Source of the DNA: Muscardinus avellanarius
Lineage: Eukaryota > Chordata > Mammalia > Rodentia > Gliridae
Reading direction: 5' to 3'
Assembly: GCA_963383645.1 (NCBI GenBank)
Contig: OY726558.1
Span: 179,271,134 to 179,335,133 of the forward strand
Length of the DNA stretch: 64,000 nt
Positions 23,109-34,590 of the stretch are shown here, piece after piece (position 1 is the stretch's first letter; the number at the start of each line of letters is the position of its first letter). The position numbers and the translations under genes are program-made. The notes beneath the pieces were generated by a model that had not been told where the DNA came from, did no database searches, and was given only the letters and a program-made list of their open reading frames with translations.

Positions 23109-23303
23109 AACCAGGCATGGTGGCGCATGCTTGTAATCCCAGCATTTGGGAGGCTGAGACTGGAGGATTACAGGTTCAAGGGCAGCCTCAGCTACTTAGG
23201 CCCTCTGTAACTTAGTGAGACTCTATTTCAAAATAAAGAATAAAAAATAGGGCTAGGGTGTAGCTCAGATGTAGAGTACCCCTGGGTTCCATCCTCAGTA
23301 CTG
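23109..23303 (+). mobile_element. Dimeric SINE, subfamily A
   Basis: accaggcatggtggcgcatgc...agcctcagctacttaggccctctgtaac is followed by gggctagggtgtagctcagatg and gggttccatcctcagtac. The tail is expanded into GAAA repeats. Confidence 0.92.
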
Positions 23304-23313
23304 AAAAAAAAGA

Positions 23314-23358
<45 letters not shown>

Positions 23359-23395
23359 GAAAGAAAGAAAGAAAGAAAGGAAGGAAGGAAGGGAA
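23304..23395 (+). repeat. (GAAA)n/(GGAA)n microsatellite
   Basis: Derived from the A-tail of the preceding SINE. It changes from GAAA to GGAA units at the distal end. Confidence 0.95.
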
Positions 23396-24910
23396 AAAGT
23401 AATTCTAATAGCTTTTAGAAACTTAGAGTAATTCATTTTTGCTTAGTGGTCTATTCTCTGATCCCTGAGAACCTGTTCTTCTTTCATCTTAGCTTCCTGA
23501 GACCTTCTAATTTTCTCCCTCTAGTCTGTGGTGATAGACCCACCCATTTGGGCTGTAGGTGCATTAGTCAATCCTCTGTAATCGATACTATTCTCAAATT
23601 TAAAGCCAAGGAAGTGTCAGCCCTGGATCTTACACCTTCTGCATCGTGCACCCTCTAGACCAACGATGGCTGTGACTCCTATATTGGAGTCCTTGCAAAT
23701 TTTAGAGCCATTTGTCATTTTTTCTTGAGCACACCATGTTTGCAGACAAATAGCTCTGTTGACCTACTTCTTATCTATGAAATTCTAAACATTTAAGAAA
23801 CTTTCTTTATTTTATTCCATTTTCTATATTTAGTCCAAGGTGGTGGTGCTCTTATGAAATCTCTTATTTTATCCATGACACCTATACCTAATTCCTCTAA
23901 CAAGTCTTTCCAACTATACTTTTGGTGTTCTTTCCAGAATGTACTTTCTTATCCTTCAAAACAGATACAAAGTGAGATATTTCAAAATGTTCAACCTTGT
24001 GCTCAATTTGCTTAGATATTTTTTCTCATTTAATGTTTCTAAACTGACATTTGACTATAAGTTTCAAGGATAAACTAAGTCACATATTGATTTGAAGTTT
24101 TCTTACCTAAATATCTCAACTAATCACCTCCAAGTTTTGTTTTCCACCAAATGCAGAGCACAACAAAGACAAACATTTTGCTATTTTAAAACAAAGATTA
24201 TTTTCTTCAGTTTCTAAAGACACATTCCTCTTCTATTTGAGAATCTTTACCAAAAAGACCTTTAATATTCATATTTTCACCGATGAACTTGTGAAGTAAT
24301 CAAAACATTTTTTTCTACCAGGTGTTTTAAAACTTTTTCAGCATGTTTGCATCACCTAGTTTCAAAACCAATTCTATATTTTAGCTATCTATTCTAGTAC
24401 ACCTCCATGTCCTAGTTCCAAAATCTAGGTATGACTCTGCTCATAATGTGGTTATCTCCTAATAAAAGAAAATTCAAATTGAAAAAATACTATTAAGTGA
24501 AAATTACATTTAATAAACCTATACTAACATGATAGATAAGATAATCGCTTACCAATGCTGTACACTGTAGAGTAATGGGCACTTACTGTTTTGATCACAC
24601 GGGTAACCTGGAGCTGCTCAGCATTATTAGAGAGTATTGTACTGAATATCACTACCCTAAAATAATTAAAATTCAATGTACAGATTGTACTCATTATATA
24701 TTTCTTGCACACCAGCCTAAAGTTGTAAGTCACACCACCACAGAGCCCACATTCAAGGCAGAACTTCTTCCTTCAGTATGCTTTTATGTAAGCCATAAGC
24801 CAATCATCTCATCAAAGGATCCAAAATCATATAATCTTGGGTATTTCATAATCCAATCAAGTTAACAATTTAGTTCAGCATCACAGAAGCCACTTCTAGT
24901 CATTTTCTAG

Positions 24911-25701
24911 GACTACAGTAAGAAACTGACACAAACTAGGTGACTTAAAACTAAAGAAATATATTCTCACAAAATTCTGGAAGCCATAAATCTTTATCAA
25001 GTTATTATTTTTTATTTTTTTCTGTAAGAGAAGATATATTTAATGTTTATCTATTAGTTTCTGGTGGTTATTACTGACAAACATCAAGTCAATGCATTAC
25101 TTGATTTGTAGACAAATGTCACTAATATATGCCTACATATCATGAGATGATCTTTCTATCTCTTTGTCCTAAATCCTCTCCTTTTAATTGATTTTAGGTA
25201 TTAAATTAAGGACTAGCCTAATATGTTGTGGTATGTTAAATAAAATTTTGTAGGAGGCCATTGAATTAAAGTAGGCTAGTGTGCTAAACCCAGCAGACCA
25301 AGCCAATATGAAATTTGATCAAGGTAAATGAGATTTAATTTAATTATATGAGGCTCTGTAACCAATAAAACTATTAAGGTATAACAAATTAAGTGTCTCT
25401 ATATTGCACTTACATTTTCTATAAATACTGTCAGATCACATTTTCAGTTGTAGTTCTCAGAACGTACTTAAGTTCTGGGAGACAGCCAATTCATTAATTT
25501 TTGTTGTTTATTTTACTGATTTTGTTTTTCTTGGCTCAAGTAAACTCTACCAAATTTATATAGTCTAAGAAACTTTTTTAATAAACCTCAATTTAGTTAA
25601 AGTAATCTGTAAAGACTCTATTTTTAAATAATTTCATACTCATCAGGACTGAGAATTAGGACTAAAATATAATAGGTGAGATCACAATTCAGCCCAGCAC
25701 A
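24911..25701 (-). mobile_element. MLT1-like LTR (5' LTR of antisense provirus), with nested LTR
   Basis: gactacagtaagaaactgac...aggtgacttaaaactaaag...attctggaagcc matches the beginning of the 22132 LTR. The block at 25610-25701 (taatctgtaaagactct, ggactgagaattaggac, cacaattcagcccagcaca) matches its other end. It is ~370 bases longer than its partner because another LTR appears to sit inside it at about 25238-25585. Confidence 0.55.
25238..25585 (+). mobile_element. Probable solo LTR (ERVL-like) nested in MaLR LTR
   Basis: The segment starts tgtaggaggccattg and has a TATA-like tctataaatactgtc near 25420-25435. Downstream it has ttcttggctcaagtaaactctaccaaa and ends near aataaacctca. This is the arrangement of U3, promoter and R/U5 in a retroviral LTR. 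Ends are approximate and no target duplication is proven. Confidence 0.4.
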
Positions 25702-26435
25702 CTTTCCCATTTAGATACTTTATTTCCTACACTTGACTTTTCTGGCTAAAATTTTATTATAATACTGAATAAAGTGGCAAAAACATATATATTTTAGTCC
25801 TAATATTTGGGATAGGACTTTCAATTTTTCACAATTGCATATAACCTTAGCTCTGTATTTTCATAATGCAATTCATCAACATGAGAAATTATGCTTGCAT
25901 TCCTAAGTTTTGAATTTCTTAATTTTATTTTTTGCATCAATTGAGATAATCACTGTTTTATTTTGTTCTGTTAAATCTATTTATTACATTGATTGTTTTT
26001 TCTATGTGAAACCATCTTTTCATGATTGTACATAATGCTCATCTTACTTGGTCATGATGTATAATCATTTTAATGTTTTGGTGGATAAAATGTATAGCAT
26101 TATAGTCAAAATTATTGAATTTCTATAATAAGTGGTATTGGTCTGTAGACATTTCAAGTGATACATTTTCTGGTTTTGTTATGAGTATTATATATGCCTC
26201 AAAATGAGTTATGAAATGCTTTCTCTTTTTTAGTGTTTTGAAACAATCTGTACAGTATTAATGGCTATTATTTCTAAGAGAATTTATCACTGAAATCATC
26301 TAGTTTTGGTATTTACTTTAGTGAAAGAATTTTTAATTGCTATTTTAAATTTTCTCTTGTTGTAATTCGATTCAGATTTTCTATTTCTTCTTGTCAATTT
26401 TGTAGACTGGGTGTATATAAAATATTTAAAGCTAT
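25702..26435 (-). mobile_element. Old L1, distal part (continues 20263-22130)
   Basis: Sequence resumes at ctttcccatttagatac and continues in L1 ORF2 antisense order: ctggctaaaattttattata, tttgcatcaattgagataatc, ttggtcatgatgtataatc, ctcaaaatgagttatgaaatgc. In L1 coordinates this directly follows the sequence that stops at 22130, so both halves belong to a single old insertion. Confidence 0.75.
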
Positions 26436-26467
26436 ATAATATTTTACTATACAATTCTGTTAAAATT

Positions 26468-27190
26468 GTTTTTATATACTTTTATTGGTGCATTGTACTC
26501 TCACATCCTTTAGAGTGATAAGAATGTGGATGCACCCAGCACTTGGTGAACTTGTATTTCTCTTCTTTCTCATAAAAATATTAAGATTGGTAAATTAACA
26601 TATGCAAATTATAAAAATGGAAATTTTTTCTTCATTTCTTTATGAACTGACCCCTCACCTAGGTGTTTTCCTTAATCCTTCCAGTGAGGTTTTCATTATC
26701 TAAAGTATCTGTTGTATTAGATGACTACCTAGCCTATACATATGAGAGAAAATATATTACCCTTCATGTTTTGTGACTGGCTACCTCACTTAACATAATG
26801 TTCTTCAGGTCCATCCATTGTCCTGAAATTTACATAATTTTTTTCTTCTTTATTGCTGAATAGAATTCCAATGTGGGTATACCCAATAATTTTATAATTT
26901 ATTTATCTGTTGGGGGACACCCAGATTATTTAAAAGATTTGTTTCTTGTGAGTTTTTCTGTTTAAAATATGGATATGCATGTATCACTATTATATTCTGA
27001 TCTCAATCCCTTGGGAAAATATGGGAGTGGTATAGCTGGGTTGTATGGTGGATACATTCCCAGTTTTCTCAAAAATCTTCGCACTGATTTCCATAGTAGC
27101 TGCACTAAATCGCAGTCCCATTAACAGTGTAGAAGAGTTTCTATTTCTCTTCATTTTCTAGCATTTATTGTTGTTTTGCTAAAATTCATT
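26468..27190 (-). mobile_element. 5'-truncated L1, 3' UTR and C-terminal ORF2
   Basis: tttattggtgcattgtactctcac begins the reversed 3' UTR. tatgagagaaaatatattacc and ctacctcacttaacataatg reverse the ORF2 end, and ctgatttccatagtagctgc and cagtcccattaacagtgtag reverse earlier ORF2. It is distinct from and probably younger than the L1 at 25702-26435. Confidence 0.85.
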
Positions 27191-28775
27191 TATTCCAGAC
27201 TTCCAGAAAAATGGTAACTGAGAAAAGCAGCACATATCAGTCCTGCTGATACTTGATCTCTATCACTATGAAAACAGTGTTTTGACAAAAGAAAACAGCA
27301 TACATTTGAACAAAACACCAATAAGTGAAAGTCAGCAGAAAAAAAAAAAAGCTAGAAGTCAGAGCAGAGAGCATAAAAGTACCCTGCCTTCCTCCAAAGG
27401 GTGTCATCTTGCCAGAGACTTCCAGAAAAAAAAAGCCAAAGACTTAAACTAAGTGGCATCAGCTCGGCAGAATTGTAAGCCATCCATTCCTCCTGTGCAG
27501 GCCCAGATACTACCGGCAGCACTGGCAACTTAGCTCAACACATCCTCCAGAGATCCAGAGTACACTTAAGTGAGCTACCATCCCCAGGAGAAACTTCCAG
27601 GGCAAGCCAAAGACTCGCAAGGTCTGAGACTGCGTTCTACCCTGGCAAAGGTGGGGGTGGAGTCTACTGTTGGACATAGCAGAGATGTGGATTAGCATAC
27701 TGCTCCCAGGGCCAATCAGGCAAAAAGACCAACAGTTCCTATAACTTAGAGTTCTAGTGGGACCTCTCGACCACCCAACCATGGTGACCAAGCAGAAATC
27801 AGACCAACCTATTTCTAGCTGTGAAGAACAGGGATTTCTATATATACACTGGTTCTGGTCTAGAGCATGCTGCCTACACAGGCAAAGAGAGACATGGGCT
27901 CAACATCAACCAATGAAGCACATGGAGGAAGACCTGTGCTTAACTCTATATTCAGCCCTATTAGTACTGTCTGCCTGTGTAGAATAAAGGAATCTCAGAG
28001 ACAGGTCCATTCTGAGAGTTCAGAGACCTGGGCTGCAGTAGGAAAGGTGCTGGTGGCATTCAGTGCCTACACAGAAAGAGACTTCTGAGGCCACCTCTGC
28101 CCAGTATTCATATATTTATAGTGTTGCATTATTTAATTGTTGTTTGGTTTGCTTTGGCTTGGTTGTATGTATATGCTTGTTTGTTTACTTTCTTCCCCAC
28201 CTTATACTTAAGTCTTTTTTCTCATTCATATCTACTTTTTTCTCCTCATCATTTTCCTTTTTTCCTTTTTTCTTTGTCTTATATTAATCCCACTTCATAA
28301 CACTATAGTAAATACACTCGTTATTAGAATCCTACTACATATTTACTATCTCGAATTCCTACTCTATATTACTTTTTCAAACTCAAACTTGCATTCTATT
28401 TGATCCTATCTATGACTCTACCCTATTCTTGCATTTATGACTTTATGACTTCTCACCTATCCTTCACCATTGAATATAACACAATTTGCCCTTGTATATC
28501 CCAAATGACACCTACATACTGAGAAAACCCTATCAAAACAACAAAGATACAGACTTTTGAAATCATGAAAAGGAGAAGAAGGAAGCAATGAGCTCTCCTA
28601 ATCCCATAATAAATATAAAACAACAACACAGATGGCAGAGATAGCCAGAAAATCAAACCAGCAATTAAACAGAAGGAATGACACAGGATTTCTAAAAAAA
28701 ATTCAGAGCATGAAAGAAATAAAAAATGCAATAATTGAGGTGAAGGCATCAATATAAACTATAAGAAATAGATTA

Positions 28776-28950
28776 GCCCAGGCATGGTGCTGCACACTTG
28801 TAATCCCCATGCTTGGGAGGCAGAGACAGGAGGATCATGCAGGTTCGAAGCCAGCCTTGCTGGTTTAAGAGACCCTGTTTCCAAAAAATAGGTCTGTGAG
28901 TGTAGCCCGGAGGTAGAAGGGTTCCATCCCCAGTACCACCAAAAAAAAAA
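28776..28950 (+). mobile_element. Dimeric SINE, subfamily B early form
   Basis: cccaggcatggtgctgcacac...caggttcgaagccagccttg is subfamily B on the left, but the right half still reads ggaggtagaagggttccatccccag with an intact B box. This places it before the change seen in the other B copies. A (TA)n run follows at 28951-28970. Confidence 0.9.
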
Positions 28951-29428
28951 ATATATATATATATATATATTAGGCCACACAGAGAATAGAATCTTGTTCT
29001 TATAAGAAGATAACTCCAAAACTGAAAACATAGTATAATTTAGAAAGACAATTTGACAGCATTAAATGGAAAAAAACAGAGATATGGGTCATTCTTAAAA
29101 GAGCTAACCTAAAATCAATAGGCATAGAAGAGTGAACAGAAGGTGAAACAAATGGATGAACAACCTTTTCAAAGAAGTAATATCAGAATATTATCCATAG
29201 AAAAAGCAGTCGATACAGTTACCATAAACTTACCGAACCCCTTTTAAACAAGACCAGAGAAAAGGTTCACCATGCTACATAATTGTCAAACTGACCAATG
29301 TAAAAGCCAAAGAGAGAATCTGAAAGGCAAGAAAATCAAAAGACCTAGTGACATTCAGAGGAAAACTAATTAGAATCACTCCAGACTTCCAAACCTGGTC
29401 ACGAAAGTCAGGAGGGCCTGAAGTAACA

Positions 29429-29673
29429 TATTCCAAACTCTTTTTTTTTGTTGTTGTTGTTTTTTTTTTTTTTTTGGTGGTACTGGGGTTCCTGGAAACC
29501 CTTCTACCCCCAGGCTACAATTCCAGACCTATTTTTTATACTTTTTTATTTGGAAACAGCATCTCTTAAGCCAACGCTCATGGCTGGTTTCGAACCTGTG
29601 TGATCCTCCTGACTCCACCTCCCAAGCGCGGGGATTACAAGCGTGTGCTACCATACCCAGCTTCCAAACTCTT
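29429..29673 (-). mobile_element. Dimeric SINE, subfamily B, with target duplication
   Basis: The SINE body is 29441-29661 (ggtggtactggggttcctgg...gtctcttaagccaacgc...taccatacccagc). ttccaaactct precedes the poly-T and recurs directly after the body at 29662-29673. It interrupts L1 ORF1 sequence. Confidence 0.92.
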
Positions 29674-30079
29674 AAAAATAAACAAACAAACAAAAAACCC
29701 TGCAGCCAAAATTTCCTACCCAGCAAAAAAACAGAAGCAGATAGAATTTATGTCTTTCAAATCAGCACTAGAGAAAATACGCAGAGATTAACTGCAAAGA
29801 AGAAATAAATAATAAATGTCTGAGCTTGATCAAACAAGCAACTAAGCAAAGAATAAACACTACCTCTAACAGAAGTTAAAACTCAAAATGTTGGGAATTA
29901 AAATTAATCTCTCAATAATCACACTGAACATAAATGTCCTCAACTCCTGGATAAAAAGACAGGAGGTAGCAAAATGGATTACCAATAATCTATCTGCTTC
30001 TTACATGAAAAACACCTTAGAAGTAAAAATAGTCACAAACTTAAGGTAAAGGACTATAGCAAGTTACTCCGTGCCAACA

Positions 30080-30153
30080 GAATTCAAAAGCAGGAGTAGC
30101 AGCTATGATATCAGAAGAACTCAAAAGCAGGAGTAGCAGCTATGATATCAGAC
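30080..30153 (+). repeat. 37-bp tandem duplication in L1 ORF2
   Basis: Two copies of a unit containing caaaagcaggagtagcagc lie head to tail (starts 30080 and 30117) with one mismatch. It falls in the endonuclease region of the old L1 and is absent from normal L1 order. Confidence 0.9.
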
Positions 30154-31799
30154 AAGTTAGACTTTAAGCCCAAGCTTATCAGAAGAGACAAAGCAGGTCA
30201 TTTTTTTTTTTAACTGATAAAAGGAAAAATCCAGCAAGAGGAAATAACAATAGTCAACATTTATGCCCCAAACATAGATGCAGCTACTTTCAAAAAACAA
30301 ACTCTTTGTGACATTAAGTCACACAAAGATCCCAATACAAAATACTGGGAGACTTCAACACTCTTCTCTTACCAATAGACCCATCTTCTAGACAAAAGGT
30401 CAGTAAAGATGCCTCAGACCTGAAGAATTCCATAAACCAAATGAACCTATTAGACACAAACATAATATTTTTCCCAACTATAGCAAACTTTATTTTTTTT
30501 TCTCAGCTGCTGACAGAACCTTCTCCAAAATAGATCACACTCTGGGCCAAAGAGTGAGCACTAGCAAATTAAAAAAAATGTGACATATTCCCCTGTGTCT
30601 TTTAATACCACAATGGAATGAAACTAGAAATCAACTTTAAGAAAAAACAGGGTAACCACATAAACATGTGAAGACTGAATACCACACTGCTGAATGAGAA
30701 ATAGGTTATAAAAGAAATAAGGGGTGAAATTAAGATGTTCCTAGAAACAAAAGAAAATAGAAATAAAATATATCAAAACCTCTGAGTCACTTTGAAGGCA
30801 GAATTAAGAGGAAAATTCATAGCACTGAGTGCCTACATAAGAACAGAAAATCAACAAATAAATAAAATGATGACACACCTGAAATTCCAGAAACAGTATA
30901 ACCCAAAGCCAGTAGAAGCACACTTTCAAAACCACATCAAGAAAATCAGATGCCATGACAAAGGAATGTGAGGCTGGTTCAACATACAAAAATCAATCCA
31001 TATAATTTATCATATAAACAGAACAAAGACAAAAATCACATGATTATTTTCATAAACACTGAAAAAGCATTCAGCAAAATCTAACACCCATTTTTGTAAA
31101 TAAAAGCACTGCACATAATTGAAATATAAGAAAAATACCTCAACATCATAAAGACAATATACAGTAGGCCCACAGCCAACAGTATATTAAATGGGGAAAC
31201 ACTGAGAATTTCCCCTAAAAAGAGGAATAAAACAAGGATGTCCTTTAACACCACTTCTTTTTAATATAGTACTTGAAGTTTTTGCCAGAGCAATAAGGCA
31301 AAAAATAAATAAAAAAAGAAAATCAAACGAGTGCAAATAAGAAAACAATAACTAAAACTATACATATTTGCAGATGACATGATACTATACTTAGAAGACT
31401 TAACAAACTCAACCAAAAGGCTTATAGAACTGATCAACAAATTCAGCAAAGCATCTGGATGCAAAATCAATCTTAAAAAAATGAGCTTTCCTGTATGCCA
31501 ACTATAAATCCACTGAAAAATAAATTTAGAAAACAATTGCACTCGGGATATTCCACAAAAAATAAAATACATAGGAATAAACCTAAACAAGGAGGTAAAA
31601 CTTATACAAAAAATTATAAAAGATTAAAAAAAATTCAAACAAGACCTTAGAAGATGAAAAGATCTTCTATGTTCTTGAATAGCCAGAATAAACATCATCA
31701 AAATGGCCATCCTTCAAAAAGTAACCTATAGATTCAATAGAATGCTCTTAAATTACCAAGATCATTCCTCACATAGAAAAATCATACCTTAAAACTACC

Positions 31800-32345
31800 A
31801 ACCTAATGCATGTGTATCTATGTGCATAGCTGCACAATTCACAATTGCCAAACTATGGAACCAGCCAAGATGTCCATTAACAGATGAATGGATTACAAAA
31901 TTATAAGATGTGTACACAATGGAATTTTACTAACCCATAAAGAAGAACACAATTATGTCTTTTAAAGGAAAATAGTTGGAACTGGAGAACATTATGCTGT
32001 TAGATTAGTATGTCACAAAATGTAAGAAATCAGATGCTCTTTCTACTATGCAGAAGCTATGGTGAAAATAGGTCATAGGAAGAACTCTAGACTAAGGAGA
32101 AAGTATAACTAAGCAAATATTGTGAACAAACTAAGGGGAATGGGAGGGGGAAAGAGAGAAATTTCCTCATATACATGATGTACATTCACAGACATATCAA
32201 AGTCAATCACTAAGCCAAAGATGAGAAGGAGGGAGGGGCAATAGAATGGGGTAGAATTTGGGAAAGGCCTAATTGGATGATCTGTGCATATATGCCTCTA
32301 CCATCTTGTACCACATTAAGATGTATGAGTACAATGCACCAATAA
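31800..32345 (+). mobile_element. L1 3' end, perhaps a separate nested insertion
   Basis: From catgtgtatctatgtgcatagc to the A-rich tail this is a normal L1 3' end with the second-type UTR (gggtagaatttgggaaagg, gtaccacattaagatgtatg). Sequence just before it (to ~31790) and just after it (32375-32485) would be nearer each other in ORF2 than either is to this block. It may therefore be a younger truncated L1 inserted in the 27195 element. Confidence 0.5.
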
Positions 32346-32370
32346 AAAGCAAAAATTAAAAAAACCTCAA

Positions 32371-32485
32371 CATAGAGCCAACAAAATGAAAGAAATTTTT
32401 TGCTATCTATTTCTCTGATAGAATACTAATATCTAGAATTTACAGAGAACCTAAGAAACTCACTGCTAACAAATAATTCATTCAA
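32371..32485 (+). mobile_element. L1 ORF2 fragment beyond the 3' tail
   Basis: gagccaacaaaatgaaagaaa...tgatagaatactaatatctagaatttacagag is a mid-ORF2 segment (compare 7215-7310). Its place after a poly-A tail supports nesting of the 31800-32345 block. Confidence 0.6.
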
Positions 32486-34222
32486 AAATGATCATATAAA
32501 CACATTCTAACTACTATCGTGATTATTTTAATATATTTTCTCAATGTACATCATTTACTGAAGTAATAGATCTATTTCTATTTACCTTTTGTGTTTAATA
32601 TGTCATATATTTATGTTCCATATTTCTTTCATTACAAACTACTTTTTGTTTAACTGCTTTGTTCATACAGTATCTGAATTCTAACTCATTTTTCTTTTAT
32701 TTACTTGGTAGTCAATCTAAAGATTACAATTAATTTTTTAAATTTTCATCAATCTCTTGACACAAGTCATTGGATTTAGGGCCTACCAAAATCCAGATAA
32801 TCTTATCATTATGATTCTTATTATAATTACATCCACAGAAATGCATATTCCATATAAAATTATATTATGAGGCTCAGGGTGAATATATATTTAGAATCTT
32901 TTTCAACTCATAACATTCAAAGATGCATTATATATTTAAATATTTCTACCAATAATAATTTCATTGAACATGACTGTTAAGATTTTTAATCTATTAATTT
33001 TTATTTGGAAAATTTTCTGAAAATCCTGAGACTAAGAAATGAGTAGAAACTTCAGAATTATTAAAAAACCTGTTTTTTTTTTACCATATATTAGATAACT
33101 GATGGTCAAATATTTTCCACTATTATGTTTGAGATATTAAACTAATTACTAGATGTTTCTTTTATAATTGCCTTAGTGCTTACTTGATTACCAAAAATCT
33201 ATATATTCACATAAAATTCAGACTAGGAAGAATGCTTGTAAATATCTCTAACTCCAACTTCTGACCAAAAATATTTGTCATTATTTTTTTTGTAAAAGAC
33301 TTCACGTATCTAACAAAAAACTGCTATATGACAGCAAATATATTCCATTAGAGAAATGTAAAATTAATACTCATTGAGATTTCAAGTGTTCAAATAACTT
33401 TCATTGGCCACATTTAAAAAAAAAAAACTAGAATTTATTCAAGTTCTAAGATAATGTATTTTCTTTATTTACTGATTCTTTAAAGTGTATGTACTCTGAG
33501 AAGAAAATGGTGTAATGTTTGTAATCTTCAATTATCTTATAATTTTAGGAAAGTTCTTTTGTAAAAATTATACATTCAGAAAAATGATGTAAAATTCTTG
33601 ATTGCTGAAAGCAAAACAATGAATTGTACAATAATTTCACCAAATTATCATGTTCAGAGAGTACAGTATTATCATTAAAATATTAGATTTTCATCTAACG
33701 ATAAAAATTGAATATTTCAGAAAGTGGCTCATGTTAAGTAAATTATGCAAATTAATCACAAAATTAACCTACATTGAAGAAATATTATAATTTCTAACTT
33801 GCAGATTGACTCTTGAAAATTGTTAAATGATGAAAATGTCTAAACATTTCATTTTGAATACATTATTAAAAAGGTAATGATAGAGTTCTTTACACATTTT
33901 TTAAATTTAGCAATTACAAGGATCATTTTATATAACTACCGATTTAGCTACTTACAGCTTACTCTAATAAGAATTTCTCCATAGTTTTGACATGATTAAG
34001 CTAAATAAAAACAGTACATTAATACTTGAGATATTTTCATATGTAAATATTTTTATATATTTTTAGTTGAAGCTCTCCATTTTCTCTTTAATTTTATTTT
34101 TATTACTTGTTTTCTCTAGGCACTATTTTTTTTTCCAGAAAATCAGTTGTATTTTAACTTATCTGATGCCTAATAAATTGTTATATTTTTTTTACTTCAT
34201 CATGGGTAAAAGTCCACAAGAC
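32486..34222. other. Unique A+T-rich DNA
   Basis: No repeat family, RNA gene or exon is recognised. Confidence 0.5.
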
Positions 34223-34590
34223 TGTTATGTTTAAAATTTAAAATATCTCTCAGACCTCACATGATAGAGAAGGCAGAAAAATTGTGAGGTGCCAGTTGGC
34301 TGCTGGAAAGGGCTCCTGGGGACAAGGCCAGGGCAAGTGCTTTCCTGGGGCAGTTAGTGCAGGATCCTGCTCTTCTCTCTCCTGCCACTATGAAATGACA
34401 CAGGCTCTAGCCCTTTCGCTCTGCAACCCACCATTATGAGGTAAGGGCCTCAGGTCTGGTGCCTGTTTGAAAGCCAAAGTAACATGGACTCAAATCTCCA
34501 GAACTTTGGGCAGATAAATCTGTCTTACCCTGTTGTGGTCATCAGGTATTTGGGTCACAGTGATTAAAAGGATGGCTTAAGCAAATGGTA
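34223..34590 (+). mobile_element. MaLR-type LTR (MST/MT-like)
   Basis: It begins tgttatgtttaaaatttaaa and includes cctgccactatgaaatgac. It ends with ctccagaactttgggcagataaatctgtc and tcatcaggtatttgggtcacagtgattaaaaggatggc, the characteristic 3' end of MaLR LTRs with an ATAAAT polyadenylation-like site. About 370 bases long; no internal region or second LTR is nearby, so it is probably a solo LTR. Confidence 0.65.

Larger units (their letters stand above)
22761..24910 (-). mobile_element. Presumed MaLR internal region
   Basis: This ~2.1-kb region lies between two LTRs of the same type and orientation, so by position it should be MaLR internal sequence. I could not recognise gag-like coding motifs; MaLR internals are usually degraded and non-coding. 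It contains one later SINE and an AAAG microsatellite. Confidence 0.45.
27195..32370 (+). mobile_element. Decayed near full-length L1
   Basis: A GC-richer 5' part (27195-28100) with CpGs looks like an L1 5' UTR. An ORF1-like region follows (~28560-29760, with tcagatttcccagca-type wording ctgcagccaaaatttcctacccagc near its end). The ORF2 endonuclease region is at ~29880-30560 (gacaagttagactttaagcc, aacatttatgccccaaac, aaaatagatcacactctgggcc) and reverse transcriptase at ~30780-31620 (gcagatgacatgatactatac, the codons for an ADD-type motif). A 3' UTR ends at 32345. Stops and frameshifts are everywhere. Two SINEs (28776, 29441) interrupt it, and part of ORF2 is missing near 31790. Confidence 0.75.

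Noticed and set aside
27510..28088. Several open frames in the GC-richer 27.5-28.1 kb segment
   Set aside because: The segment lies at the 5' end of a sense L1 and is best read as its 5' UTR. Frames occur on both strands without conserved motifs.
31261..31590. A 109-codon minus-strand frame
   Set aside because: Antisense to the reverse transcriptase region of a decayed L1; not expected to be coding.
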